In this document: positions 45,617 through 56,300 of the stretch, piece by piece
Numbering within the stretch: the stretch's first letter is position 1
Layout: every line of letters starts with the position of its first letter
Notes under the pieces: model-generated
The model's input: the letters and a program-made list of their open reading frames with translations, nothing else
The model's database searches: none
Told to the model about the DNA's origin: nothing
Position numbers and translations under genes: made by a program
Assembly: GCF_002994745.2 (NCBI RefSeq)
Contig: NC_037094.1
Location: forward strand, 17,074,001-17,138,000
Direction of reading: 5' to 3'
Source: Rosa chinensis
Lineage: Eukaryota > Streptophyta > Magnoliopsida > Rosales > Rosaceae
Length of the DNA: 64,000 nt

Positions 45617-47200
45617 CTTCATAAATTTACTAACCCCAGCAACATGCTCTATTACCCTCAGTAGTCAATACACAACTTTTGTTTTGTTATATTGAAGGAG
45701 AATCGAACCAGTGATGTAACATATTTCTAACCAAATTCTCAATTATAACCCCAAAGTCTTCCATCAGGAAAGTTTACTCACACCAATCTCCAATAAACAC
45801 TGTCTGTTCTTATTGGAAAAAAAAAAGTCTTTATTGAGAAATCCAGAATTTGTCAAGGGTTAAAGGGTTAGCCCAAGGTCGAAGCGTAGACGAGCGGGTA
45901 GAGCCCAGGAAATAGGGAAGCCTGTCATAGAGCAGTCTTCTACTTCTAGTCGACTGCTGGCCTGAGAGAAGGCGGCCTCTCCCGGGAAACATGGCCCAAT
46001 TTATTATTATTATTATTGTTTTTTTTTTTCAGGGGACCAGAACGCTAAAAGGTTGGGGAGAAGCAGACACCAGAATTTAATTTGGGCACCCGATGTGTTG
46101 AATTTTATACTGGGCCATTGCAAGTTCAAATTGTCAGACCAGTTTTTCTTTTACTCTTATCTAAAAGCCAGTTGATATGTGCATGAGGCTAGTTTATGAT
46201 AATGGTGCTAACGGTTTATGTGTACCTGTAAACATTTGTGAAAAGCTGTTCCGGGGATCGGCAATGGGAGGGAGAACATTCCCCGAGCGAATGCATCGAA
46301 GCTTGCCCTTAAGTTGTCTGAGGACTTACTTGAATCATAACTCATGAGTATCTTTGCAGTGAGTGCAAATATCATCTGCAAATTAATCAGATCACTTCAA
46401 ATAAGCCATTATAGTAACAAACCAGAAACAAAAAAATAAATTGACCCCCAATTTACTTCTGAAGTTGCTTCTTTCAATTCTGTAGTGTCTTGACACGACC
46501 ATTGCTCTAATCTTGTGCGAGTCGATTGCTCGATTTCAGGGAGCATATTTTTGAGGCTTTCAGGGCCAATGAGGTTAAGCATCATGCTCTTGAGGTATTT
46601 GTAAACCGACACATGAATGTTTCCCAACTGTTTTTCACCAAAAATCTTTTTGACAGAATCTGGATACCCGCTTTCAAACAATTTATCGTCTTGTTGGAAG
46701 ACATACATATTCAGTTCGGGATCTGTCGATACTATGAAAGGTGCTCCCATCAATTGGCTCTTGAATATTGGTCCGTACCTGCAACATGATGAGTTGAAAA
46801 TACTGCACAGCATTAGCATGAGATGGTTGTGGGCATGGTTCGGCTAATTTGTACATGCACCTGTATGAAAGAGGGTTTGGCTTAAAGGGGCTTGGATTCG
46901 GAATTCAAAGATAGGTCAGAAACCGAAACCTCACTACCCATAACATGTATAATCACAAGAAAATCTTTCTATAAGGAAGCAAAGCTAGCTGGTGAAGTTA
47001 TTTTACCTTTCCATCCTTGTCTTAATGAAGGGAGGAATATCAAAGGAGGTGCTTGAAATGAGGAACTGTATGGTCTCGCCTATCAGTGGCAAACCCATTG
47101 AACCTGGTGGAAGTTTGCCATTGCATCTGGGATTTCTCCACCTATACACCCAGTGTGTAATGCCTACAGCAACTAATGCTACAATGCACAAACCCAACAT
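33760..47200 (-). CDS. CYP87-like cytochrome P450, copy 2, with 11-kb intron 3
   Basis: All nine exons are open and join in frame to 1446 nt (481 aa). Exons: 47200-47007, 46778-46457, 46375-46226, 35266-35015, 34917-34828, 34496-34418, 34332-34226, 34099-33975, 33886-33760. Exons 1-8 have exactly the same lengths as copy 1, and exon 9 has one extra codon. The membrane anchor, hinge, I-helix FASFDTTS, ExxR (NETVR), FNPWRWEG and haem loop [10 protein letters not shown] are intact. Intron 3 is 10,959 bp against 474 bp in copy 1. It contains a full copia element, a Pack-type TIR element and a retroposon piece. The upstream region is not broken by a LINE as in copy 1. Either a long intron is spliced out and the gene works, or transcripts stop within the copia LTRs and the gene is silent. 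Confidence 0.85.
35660..35862 (+). repeat. 5' LTR of copia 1
   Basis: 203 bp, starting TGTTCAAGTAAAACCC and ending CTCACAACA. It contains a TATATAAAG box about 60 bp before its end. Confidence 0.93.
36926..38011 (+). pseudogene. Copia 1 gag (UBN2-type), broken
   Basis: The start is [12 protein letters not shown], placed right after a CAG. The copia gag region follows ([18 protein letters not shown], then [19 protein letters not shown], then [16 protein letters not shown]). A zinc knuckle remnant ([13 protein letters not shown]) lies near 37820. A TAG interrupts the frame at 37202-37204, and a frame change at about 37735 separates the basic region from the knuckle. The knuckle CX2CX4HX4C pattern has lost its His ([11 protein letters not shown]). 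The family role is virus-like particle formation and RNA packaging. This copy is not functional. Confidence 0.85.
38012..38371 (+). other. Non-coding gap between copia gag and pol
   Basis: About 360 bp with stops in all frames. It contains AATAAA at about 38310 and a polypyrimidine-AG (CTTTTCTTTTAG) directly before the first pol codons. It looks like the intron/terminator region that separates short gag transcripts from gag-pol RNA in Arabidopsis copia elements (known there; inference here). Confidence 0.5.
38372..42291 (+). pseudogene. Copia 1 pol (protease, integrase, RT, RNase H), broken
   Basis: The protease active site is near the start ([10 protein letters not shown]). The gag-pre-integrase region follows ([18 protein letters not shown]). 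The integrase core has [13 protein letters not shown], then [14 protein letters not shown], then a late Glu after HVHT. RT begins near [19 protein letters not shown] and contains [13 protein letters not shown] and the catalytic YVDDM. RNase H contains [19 protein letters not shown] and [13 protein letters not shown] and ends near [13 protein letters not shown]. Stops occur at about 38658, 39236, 39584, 39715, 40750, 41495 and 41981. About 100 residues rich in Asn, His and Ala separate pre-integrase from the integrase core (about 38930-39230). The protein cannot be made intact from this copy. Confidence 0.88.
42489..42688 (+). repeat. 3' LTR of copia 1
   Basis: 200 bp, starting TGTTCAAGTAAATAATTTG and ending CTCTACAACA. 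It is preceded by the purine tract and followed by AGTAA. The run of ten or more G at about 42306 lies in the tail between RNase H and this LTR. Confidence 0.93.
42844..43976. mobile_element. Pack-type TIR element carrying an HSP20 copy
   Basis: The 43-bp terminal inverted repeats (42844-42886 and 43934-43976) begin GGGGAGTGAAATTTGCACTC and differ at one base by eye. Identical 8-bp flanks TAAATAAA lie at 42836-42843 and 43977-43984. There is no transposase. The interior holds a near full-length small heat-shock-protein coding sequence plus its downstream region. The structure fits a Mutator-like or other TIR element that captured a host gene. Confidence 0.85.
43046..43504 (+). pseudogene. Class I small heat-shock protein (HSP20), captured and frameshifted
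   Basis: The first frame starts [12 protein letters not shown] and reaches [20 protein letters not shown] then [15 protein letters not shown], the start of the alpha-crystallin domain. It ends at a TGA at 43274-43276. The second frame continues with [20 protein letters not shown], then [14 protein letters not shown], then [19 protein letters not shown]. In class I sHSPs these join directly, so about one base is lost near 43265. The conserved GVLTVTVPK becomes GVLNVTVPK. The domain is otherwise recognisable from end to end, and there is no intron, as in the host gene family. It is a pseudogene because of the frameshift. It could still give rise to small RNAs against parental HSP genes. Confidence 0.87.
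43985..46225. other. Remainder of P450 intron 3
   Basis: AT-rich DNA with microsatellites (AT then ATT at 44590-44628; TA then poly-T at about 45570-45618) and a truncated retroposon (44625-45160). A GC-rich patch of about 130 bp (45870-45995) remains unexplained. There is no open gene. Confidence 0.5.
44625..45160 (-). mobile_element. Retroposon fragment (shared 0.86-kb family), minus
   Basis: In reverse complement this reads from a GC-rich part (GGTCGTGGCAGTGG) through GGGCCTTCTC and CCTATTTCTATGTACCAC to GATGAATGATACTAATGC, then an A/T-rich tail. The same order of motifs occurs on the plus strand at about 60280-60640. It is probably a non-autonomous LINE-derived retroposon, 5'-truncated here. 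Confidence 0.5.
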
Positions 47201-47407
47201 TTTGCGAACTATATGATAAATTCAAGACTTGTCAACTGGATTCAGGACTCGATCAGGAGGGAAATATATGTATATATATTGAGCTGCAGAAAACAAATAT
47301 GGACTTGATCTTGGGTGAAAAAGCGGAGTCTGATCGAGATTGCAAAAACAGAGACCCGGTTGGATTATTATATGACTTGATGATAAACGTTCTTTAGTCT
47401 TTACCAA
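47201..47407 (-). promoter_or_regulatory. Proximal promoter region of CYP87 copy 2
   Basis: The first 200 bp upstream of the ATG match the upstream DNA of copy 1 closely, up to the LINE junction in copy 1. Conserved blocks include GAGCTGCAGAAAACAAATAT and TTGATGATAAACGTTCTTTA. On the minus strand a TATATAT stretch lies about 70 bp upstream of the ATG (plus 47265-47280). Confidence 0.5.
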
Positions 47408-47461
47408 ACAATAGGATTGGCTTCTCGTCAAAAAAAAAAAAAAAAAACAATAGGATTGGCT
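47408..47461 (+). mobile_element. Ultra-truncated LINE insertion (7 nt plus poly(A))
   Basis: A perfect 15-bp direct repeat, ACAATAGGATTGGCT, lies at 47408-47422 and 47447-47461. Between the copies are only TCTCGTC and 17 A. This is the signature of a target-primed reverse transcription event that copied almost nothing beyond the tail. Confidence 0.8.
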
Positions 47462-47539
47462 ATTACAAAATTCTTTTCTTGCATGTGGACCCAAGCCTTA
47501 AGATAGAGTTTGACTGATCGGTATCTAATTGACAAATTT

Positions 47540-49755
47540 CCAGCGACTTAAGATTTGTTTAATTAATTGCATGATTTGCAATCAAGCGGAGAGTCAGGCC
47601 CGACTTGTTTGACCATATATGCATGCAAGTGGAGAGTCAGGCCCGACTCATTTGACCACATGGGGAGTGCTATATACACACTCACTTGAGTGGGTGTGAG
47701 CCACATTCAGACAAGTGTTAGTTTCTCATTAGTTTCTACTATTTATTTACACAATAAAAATTAATGCTACTTTAAATTTATTATTTTCCATCTCTATCCC
47801 TAACCATATTTCTCCCTCCATTTTTTGCTTTCCCTCCACTATCTATTTCTAAATAGAACGCTGAATAGCTAGAACCCATTTAATCATAACCCATGTGATT
47901 GTGAATATGCTTATAAAAAAAATGGGTACCACTTAATAGCCTATTATGAGCATTATAAAATACGATATAATCAAACAAACTAGCCTCTCCATTCTTGACT
48001 TATTCGGCTACAATAGTGTTGCATTTATTAGTCATAGCAGTTAGGTAGTTTTTTATTTATTTAATTTTTTTTTATGACAGCTAGGTAGTTTATCAAGAAC
48101 TAACATTTAGCAAACTTGGTTGGTAAGGTACTATCAGATCCTTTTTTTTTTCTTCAACCATTAAAATCAACAAAAAATAAGAACAGCAAAATAAGATCAT
48201 TATTTCCATTAACGTTTTGCAAAATTACATCAGAAAAAAAAAAAAACTACTATTCAACCGATTTTCACTACCTGGGAAATGAAACAAGGCTAATTGGACA
48301 ATATAAATAATAGCAGGTCAATTAACTGATTTCCTACAATCACGTCAATTAAAAGAGGAAATCAGGTATATAAGAATAAGAACTATCTCACAATAGAGTA
48401 CCGATTTAATTAGGGACCATCATGAGTATATATCAGTACCAACTATCAACACAAAAATCACATAAATTGATTAAGAATCTTACCTCAATGTAAAAGGCAA
48501 CCCACGAAAGTAACTAATAAAGCTGGAAATTGCATCTCAGAAGCTTGTTTTTTATTTTTTTTCTTTCTAAATCAGGGATCTCAAAAGTTTACTTTGAGGT
48601 AATTAAGCCCTCAGGCGAGAAAATTGAAGCTTTAATTGGCTTGTGCCGGGGAAGGAAAGTAGAAGGAAAAGGGTCTCTAATCTCTATGTTTTCCTAAACA
48701 GGGGTAGAGATGGAAAAAAATAAATTCAAAGTTGCATTAATTATTATTGTGTAATTAAATAGTGGAAAGTTATGAGAAGTTGACACTTGTCTGAGTGTGG
48801 CTCACACACACTCAAGTGAGTGTGTATATATATGCATCAACATCAAGATGCTAGTTTTTTTTTTTTTTTTAATGGAAAAAAATTCATTTTACCACAAATT
48901 TGATTCTAGGGCCACATGCAAATTCGTTTTATTGCTTCCAGATCAAGCGAAAAGTCAGCCGTAATATGTAACCAAATTGGGCCTCATCATTTGGCCCGCG
49001 GATCAAATGGATCAATGGAGGCTCGTAAGCCCGACGAGTAAAAGTCTTGCTCGGCCCACATAAAAGCCCGCAAAAGGCTCGGCTCGATGGGTAGAGGTTA
49101 GGGCAGCCTTGGTTTAGGGATTGGAAGTCCGGCCCGGCCCATGAGTCCGTCCAACCAAAGGCCCATAAAATCCTGCCAAGCCTAGCCTGTAAGTCCGCAA
49201 GTTAAATACTATACTATGTGTAGTTAATTATATATACTATATTTATTTAAATTTAAATTATATATTATGCACTAAATACATGCTTATATACATATACAAT
49301 TCTACTACAGTACTACACACACATATTATATATATAATATTTATCCAGAGCGAGACCTCGTTCTGAAATTAAAGTGCGAGGTTTGAATTTAGTGTCACTT
49401 TTCGGTTTAAAAGAGGAATATAGTGTATCTTTTTTTTTTTTTCCGAAGTTGTATATGTATATAAGCATATTATAGTACACAACTTCTACTACACACACAT
49501 ATTATAGTGTATCTCTTTTAAAAGAGGAATATAGTGTATCTCTTTTCTTTTTTTTCTCTTTGTTTAAAAGAGAATCAAATAGTTTCACTCAGCCCCCCAA
49601 CTAATTTCTAGCGACTTAAGATTTGTTTAATTAATTGCATGATTTGCATCAAGATCAAGTGGAGAGTCAGGCCCGACTTGTTTGACCATATATGCATGCA
49701 AGTGGAGAGTCAGGCCCAACTTGTTTGACCATATATGCATCAACATCAAGATGCT

Positions 49756-49796
<41 letters not shown>

Positions 49797-50508
49797 GAAA
49801 AAAAATTCATTTGACCACAAATTTGATTCTAGGGCCACATGCAAATTCGTTTTATTGCTTCCGGATCAAGTGAAAAGTCAGCCGTAATATGTAACCAAAT
49901 TGGGCCTCATCATTTGGCCCGCGGATCAAATGGATCAATGGAGGCCCGTAAGCCCGACGAGTAAAAGTCTTGCTCGGCCCACATAAAAGCCCGCAAAAGG
50001 CTCGGCTCGATGGGTAGAGGTTAGGGTAGCCTTGGTTTAGGGATTTGAAGTCCGGCCCGGCCCATGAGTCCGTCCAACCAAAGGCCCATAAAATCCTGCC
50101 AAGCCTAGCCTGTAAGTCCACAAATTAAATACTATACTATGTGTAGTTAATTATATATACTATATTTATTTAAATTTAAATTATATATTATGCACTAAAT
50201 ACATGCTTATATACATATACAACTTCTACTACAGTACTACACACACATATTATATATATAATATTTATCTAGAGCGAGACCTCGTTCTGAAATTAAAGTG
50301 CGAGGTTTGAATTTAGTGTCACTTTTCGGTTTAAAAGAGGAATATAGTGTATCTTTTTTTTTTTTTTCCGAAGTTGTATATGTATATAAGCATATTATAG
50401 TACACAACTTCTACTACACACACATATTATAGTGTATCTCTTTTCTTTTTTTCTCTTTGTTTAAAAGATGATCAAATAGTTTCACTCCCGCACCCCCCCC
50501 CCCCCCAA
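47540..50508. repeat. Tandem duplication of P450 upstream DNA
   Basis: Unit A (about 47540-49599) and unit B (about 49600-50508) share the same order of blocks. These are GCGACTTAAGATTTG, two GTGGAGAGTCAGGCCC motifs, GCATCAACATCAAGATGCTAG, a poly-T run, then about 700 bp that is nearly identical, ending in AATCAAATAGTTTCACTC. Unit A is longer because of the TIR element at 47662-48832. The near-identical 3' parts (from 48835 and from 49740) are offset by about 923 bp. The GC-rich block GGCCTCATCATTTGGCCCGC is in both units. The duplication looks recent. Confidence 0.88.
47662..48832. mobile_element. Non-autonomous element with long (about 140 bp) TIRs
   Basis: The left arm TATATACACACTCACTTGAG (47671 onward) is matched by the right arm read in reverse complement from about 48832. 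The similarity continues for about 140 bp on each side. Unit B of the tandem duplication has the unoccupied site (GACCATATATGCATCAAC at about 49728-49745), which confirms an insertion of about 1.16 kb. The left boundary includes GGGGAGTGC, which is absent on the right. No coding sequence is seen inside. Confidence 0.75.
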
Positions 50509-51929
50509 TAAAGAAAGAGTTGCAATTGGCTTACCTACTGAAAAGGTCTGAAACTTTATTAATAAAAATCTTTCTTTTAGATAAAACATAGATATCAAAA
50601 TCTTGTCGATCCAGTCATCAAAATTTTTTGTTGATCCTCAAAATGTTTGTATGTTCAAACTCTCGATATCCTTGTCATCCCTAATAAATAATAGATGTTG
50701 GTATATTGAGGCGGTAATAAAACTTATCACTTGAACTCAAGGCAAGCATGCAATCCACAATACGGGCAACCCCCATTATCAGAAGAATCTCTAATACACT
50801 GGTGCAAAATGGTACACTATTTTAAGATAATTTACTCTATGGGTGGACTTGGTTTCATTGGTTCGATTTTTCCTTAGTAATCGAAACCGCACAGCAAATT
50901 TGGTTAACCAACTATATCGGTTAACCAATATATGAGTTCAGTTAAGTTCGGTTATATTCGGTTTCGGTTAATTTTAACCCTGCTAATACTGTTAATTTAA
51001 TCCTTATTTCTAATGAAAATTCACGTTTCTTTACATATAGTAATTAGGGTGGTTATAGTTAGACCTCCAAATTTGATATTTGGACCTCTCATACTTATTA
51101 AACCTCAAATTTATTTTTTTGAATACTAAAAAACTAAGTAAACTTCAAATTCATTTTTTCAAATACTTAAAAAGTTAAGTTTGTATCTTCAACAATTTGT
51201 TGTTTTTATTTTTATTTTTTTATCTCTATCAATTCAACCACGAAGAATTTTGTGAGTGAGCTAGCTACCTACATTTTTGGTGTACTTTCAGTGACAGAAC
51301 TAGAAAGTGATTATTAGAGGGGCTGAACAAGTAGCAATTACAAAGATTTTTCTATTAATCCAGACGGCGCCTAAACCCAATGTTAACATATAGAGTCAAA
51401 GGCTCTAGTTAACGTTAGAGAGAAAGAGTAAGACACGAGAAGTATAGTGATTTATCTCCCGCTATAGGGGAGATTACGTCCCACTTTAATCTTGTATTAT
51501 ATGAGTTTGGGCCTTACAACCTAAGTGGATTACAAAGGTTGTAATGGGTTGCAACCCAAAGGAGGGGTCCCTTTTATAAGTAAGGGAGCCACTCTCCTTT
51601 ACATGTTTTCTAATGTGGGACACAAAATCTTTATTTTAGTGTAGAAAGTTTATCATGAAAGTATCTTGACAAGGCCGAGAATGTGGCTTCCTGGCGAGGT
51701 CTTGGTCTCCTCAAATTACCACGGAGTAGCTTAGATATCATGTAGTAGTTGGGTCCCACCATGGCTTGTAAGTCCTCTAAGAGGGTGTTACTTATTCTTG
51801 ATGACATAGTTATACTATAGGTATCTACATTTTACAATATGGATGGTTCTAGAAAAGACTTTGGTTCTCAAATAAATAATATATATCAATTAAATCTAAT
51901 TAAAATGAGTTTAATTTAGATCTTTATTT
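50509..51929. other. No gene seen; possible LTR fragment
   Basis: AT-rich spacer. 50860-51000 has repeated CGGTTAA-type motifs, as in hAT subterminal regions. 51354-51830 has an LTR-like look (TTATAAGTAAGGGAGCC and inverted CTATAGGGGAG motifs), but I found no partner LTR or target copies. No gene is called. Confidence 0.35.
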
Positions 51930-52795
51930 TGTTTATTTATTTTTAATCAAAATCAAAACGATTTGTCATTAATATTCAAACTAGAGTAGTGCATTAGATA
52001 CCTTTCCACTGCCTTGAAAACAGAGGGCAAATAAGAAAAGTGGAATATAGAATAGTACCACTCATTAAAAACATCCAATGCTCACTTATTAAAAGCGAGC
52101 TTACGAACTATGAAACATACATAGTAAATAGGCACCTAAAACCTAAAACACAAAAACTGCATAATTCCCTACAAGAATAGGAAATAGGAAAGCAAAGAAA
52201 AACCTAACCTAATACTAATAGGCCTAGGCAAAACCCTGGCCCAATGCACCAAGCCCATGTGCGAAAAGCAAGGAAGCCCAGCCTCTTTCTTCTAGCCAAA
52301 AAAACCAATGTCGCTGTCACACCGCCTGCCAACGACACCCATCGACCCGCTCGCATACCGATCTGCCAGCCACCAACCCGCCCGCCATCATTAACGACCG
52401 GACGAACACCACTAAGATGAAGCAGCATCAGAGCCACGATGTCTTGCCATCTCCAGTGGAAGAATCCGCACCACCATTGATCGGGTTTCTCTACAACGTG
52501 TCGCACCACCACAATCATCGACGAGAAGGAGATCTGACTGGTTCCCTTCCCCTCTAACATACAGACCCGAGCAGGCACCCGTCCGGTGACACCTGTATCA
52601 CGCAGACAAAGCACAAGATCCCCATCGTCCCAACGAGTCTCAAAGTCCTCATCTCATCGACGAGGCTTGAAGTCCACGTGGCGCCGATGAGGCTCAAGGC
52701 TCACGCTGGTAAGGTGCGTCGCCGGATTAGCAATAGAAGGGTAGAGGAAAACTCTAGTTTCGGGTTCTTAGGGTTTTTGAGAGAGACTCTGTGTA
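51930..52795 (-). mobile_element. Retroposon copy of the 0.86-kb family, minus
   Basis: In reverse complement it begins with a CT-rich head and CAAAAACCCTAAGAACCC. It passes through a GC-rich part and a TTGCCTAGGCCTATTAG segment, and ends in an AT-rich 3' part. It has no reading frame of known type. The layout parallels the copy at 59780-60640. A partial repeat of its middle (GCAAAAACTGCATA, then AATAGGAAATAGGAAAGCAA) also occurs just outside, at 52830-52880. Confidence 0.45.
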
Positions 52796-52944
52796 TTGAT
52801 ATATCAACAGTTAGTTGAGAACTCATTAAAAATGCAAAAACTGCATAGTTCCATACAAAATAGGAAATAGGAAAGCAAAGGAAGAAAAAAAATTTCCAAC
52901 TACAACAAAATATTCAATAAATTTAGTTCAAAAAAAGTTCAAAT

Positions 52945-53162
52945 TGTTGTAGAGAAACTGAATTTGAGAGGAATTTGCTGTGTATTCTCATTGATAATAG
53001 GGGCCTCTTTATATAGAGGATTACAATGCATAGAATCTCAATCATACAAGGAAAGTAATTCTACATTGATTAGGATTCTAGATCCTTCTAATTAAATCCT
53101 ATTACCACTAGATCAAGTAACCTAGAGTTTGGGCTAAACACAAATTAGGTTTTCCTTCAACA
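52945..53162 (-). repeat. 3' LTR of copia 2
   Basis: 218 bp. In element orientation it starts TGTTGAAGGAAAACC and ends CTCTACAACA. A purine tract (AGGGGGAG) lies next to it at 53163-53170. Confidence 0.93.
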
Positions 53163-53339
53163 CTCCCCCTTGTGTTGCCCAAACGCGGTGCTTATCTCGT
53201 TGCCTTGTTAAAAACCTTGCCGAGTAACAAAAACCCAGTGGGACAAAAATAACCTCGGTCGAAGGGGAAAAAGAGCACAACACACCATTCACGATTTGAG
53301 ACGAACATGTAGACATCTTCCCCTGATGTCTGCACCTCC

Positions 53340-56300
53340 CCCTGATGACTACGATCATGGGAGTTCAGATAATTTTCGCAAGTCAATTCTTGCCACATGT
53401 TTCTCGAACGTGGATTTGGGCAATGACTTAGTAAACAAGTCTGCCACATTGTTCTCAGATCGAACCTAGTTCACTTTGATCTTGAGGAGTGTCTGTTGTT
53501 GCTGATTATGCTTGGTGTTGTCGCTTTTGATGTAGCCTTGCCTCATTTGTTAAAAACAAGTAGCATTATCCTAAATGCTCGTAGGCTCATCTGTGGTAGA
53601 CTTCAAACCACAATTGTTCAAACATGCGTAATTATGGATCCAATCCATATACATTCACGAACCACTTCATGAAGAGCAATGATCTCTGCATTGTTTGAAG
53701 ATATAGCGACTACGGTCTGTTCTGTAGACCTCCAAGATATCACGGTCTTTTCCCATGGTGAACACTTAACCAGTTTGGGAGCGACCTTTGTGTGGGTCAG
53801 AGAGATACCCAACATCAGCAAAACCTTCCAAAACACATGTCGTTTTGGGATGGGGATAGAGAACGCAGGCCAGCGTTGGCGGCGTACCTAGTATGTGATG
53901 GGTCCGAATCCATCATCTCTTTGTAGGGATAGAACAAGCCCATATCATTCATACATCTCAAGTATCGAAAGATATCTTTTACACCAATCCAATGGCGTCG
54001 CTTTGGCGCAGAGCTATATCTAGCTAACAAGTTCATAGTAAATGAGATGTCCGGTCTTGTACATTGAGCTAAGTACAATAATGCGCCTATTGTACTTAAC
54101 TAGGGCATTTCTGCCCCTAGCGCATCTTCGTCATCATCCTTCGAACGAAGAGGATCCTTTTCAGGATCAAGACTACAGCCGATCATGGGGGTGCTTGGAG
54201 GCTTGACCTTGTCAAAATGTCTAAACATCTATCGACACGATGCTCAAGTTCAAAACCGAGACATAATCGTGTTCTCCCAAAATCCTTCATCTCAAACTAC
54301 AGATTTCAAGTGTTCAGCGGTTTCCCTTAACTCTTTAAAGGCTTCTAATGAAGATCATGTCCAACATGAACCGCGATAGAATCCGAAACTTGTTATAGAA
54401 ACGCGTGGGCATATCCCTTCCCAATCAAGTAGTCACTTTAGTGAGCGTTTCAACCTAATTGTAAACGCGCTCCGTGGTCTAGAACCTCTTAACTTGGGTA
54501 AATGAAGTTTGCCATGAACCTTCATGTATGTTCCGTATCTAGATCCCTATGGAGATACGTAGTGACCACATTTGTAAGCTGCATGTTCAGTTATTCGGAA
54601 ACTACCAAACTGACAGGGTAGTGGAGTGCAATGACATCCATTACGAGAGAATATGTCTCATTGTAGTCGATTCCAGGGCGTTTTGTGAGAAGCCTTGCGC
54701 CATAAGGCGAGATTACCATCTCTTTTTCTCATCACGCTTTCTAACGAAGACCCATTAGTCAACAGGTTTTATGTTAGGAGGTGTTGGCATCTCTAGCTCG
54801 AAAACCTTCCTCTTCGTTAGAGAATCAATCTTAACTTGGATCGCATCTTTCCATTTAGGCCAAATTTCTCTACGTTGGCATTCATTCATCAACGGAGCGT
54901 GGTTCGATATCATCTAACTCAAAAACTCATGCGCAATAAAATACGCAACTACATCATCAATTCTGATGGAGTTTCTATCCCACGTCTCATGTACACTAGT
55001 GTAATTTTCATAGAGCTCTATATTCTCAGGAACAGGTTTTGACGTTGAGGCGTCCCCCAACGATAACCATAACCCGAAAGATTCTCATGAGACGGATTTT
55101 GAGTCTTGATGATCAAAGGATTGGAATGTGCCAAAGTATCCTTCGAACCCACGGGCCTCTCCACGCATCCTAGCTGGGGCCATGGCCTGTAATGCCAAAG
55201 TGCCACTTTCTTTGGCATTGGCGCCATGCCTACCTCCGTGTAGGGTGGCGCTACGTCCTCTCGTAGGAACGTCCTTCCTTGCAGGCATGTTTGCAGCATA
55301 TTTGTGTGATCTCGTCACTTTAATAGGGATCAAGATGAGACATAGTGGGGACAGACTACGACAATTCCTGTCGTTCCTGTTGAACATTCGTGTTCTTATC
55401 TCCCCCTAACGACGGGAAGACTGTCTCATCAAAGTGACATCCGCAAATCTAGCAGTAAGAAGATCGCCTAGCAAGGGCATTTAAGTGGCGGACGATTGTT
55501 GGAAGCTCAAATCCAACGTAGTTGCCCATTCATCTGTAAGGACCCATCATAGAGCGCTGTGGCGGCGCAATTGGCACATAAATGGCTCACTCAAATGTGC
55601 GTAAGTACAAAATAAGTGTACCCAGTCACTAGTTGTAACGCATAGGTACATTGAGTGGCGGTAGGTCGTAGACGAATTAGCATGACTGCATGCGATATCG
55701 CATCACCCCAAGCGGATGTAAGAATATTGGTGCGCATTACCAATGTTCGGACTACCATCGTAGTCGTTTCCACGAGACCAATTGGGTGTGTACATGGGAA
55801 TGTGATGTCCAACATCAAACCCATTGCAATATCCATCGAAAGTCTTCAATGTAAACTCACTAGCATAGTCAAATCCAATTGACTGAATAGGATGATTTGG
55901 GGAGTGAGTCCATTGTCATATGATATGTGCTAGGAGTGTAGCGTAGACAGCAGTTATATGTGGACAATGGCACAACACGTGACCAGAGTGTTTGCGTGCC
56001 AACCAACATCATAAAATATTTAAGCGTCCGCAAGTTGGTTGAATCAATCCACAAAATCCCTACGGATTCTTTGTAAGAACATAATAAGTATTGTCATATC
56101 CTTTGCATAGGACGGTCTAAGTCCTAATTTCCCTAAGGAACGGGCTTAGTAAAACGAGCTAGAGGCTTTAGAAGCAACCAATGAGAATTTTGGTTAGGCC
56201 TGAGCGTCTGAAACGCTATTGTGAAGCAAGTTGGTGATTGCAGCATCACCTAGGGTGCCATCACCATGATGGACGCCATCCATGGAGTCATGGATAGGGA

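Noticed and set aside
45690..45730. tRNA T-arm-like GAATCGAACC
   Set aside because: No acceptor stem, D-arm or anticodon arm can be drawn around it.
51354..51830. Solo LTR
   Set aside because: It has TATA-like and short inverted motifs but no clear TG...CA ends or flanking duplication.
52204..52614. 136-codon minus-strand open frame
   Set aside because: It lies within the GC-rich part of a retroposon. The composition (Trp/Gly/Arg) is not protein-like and no motif is present.
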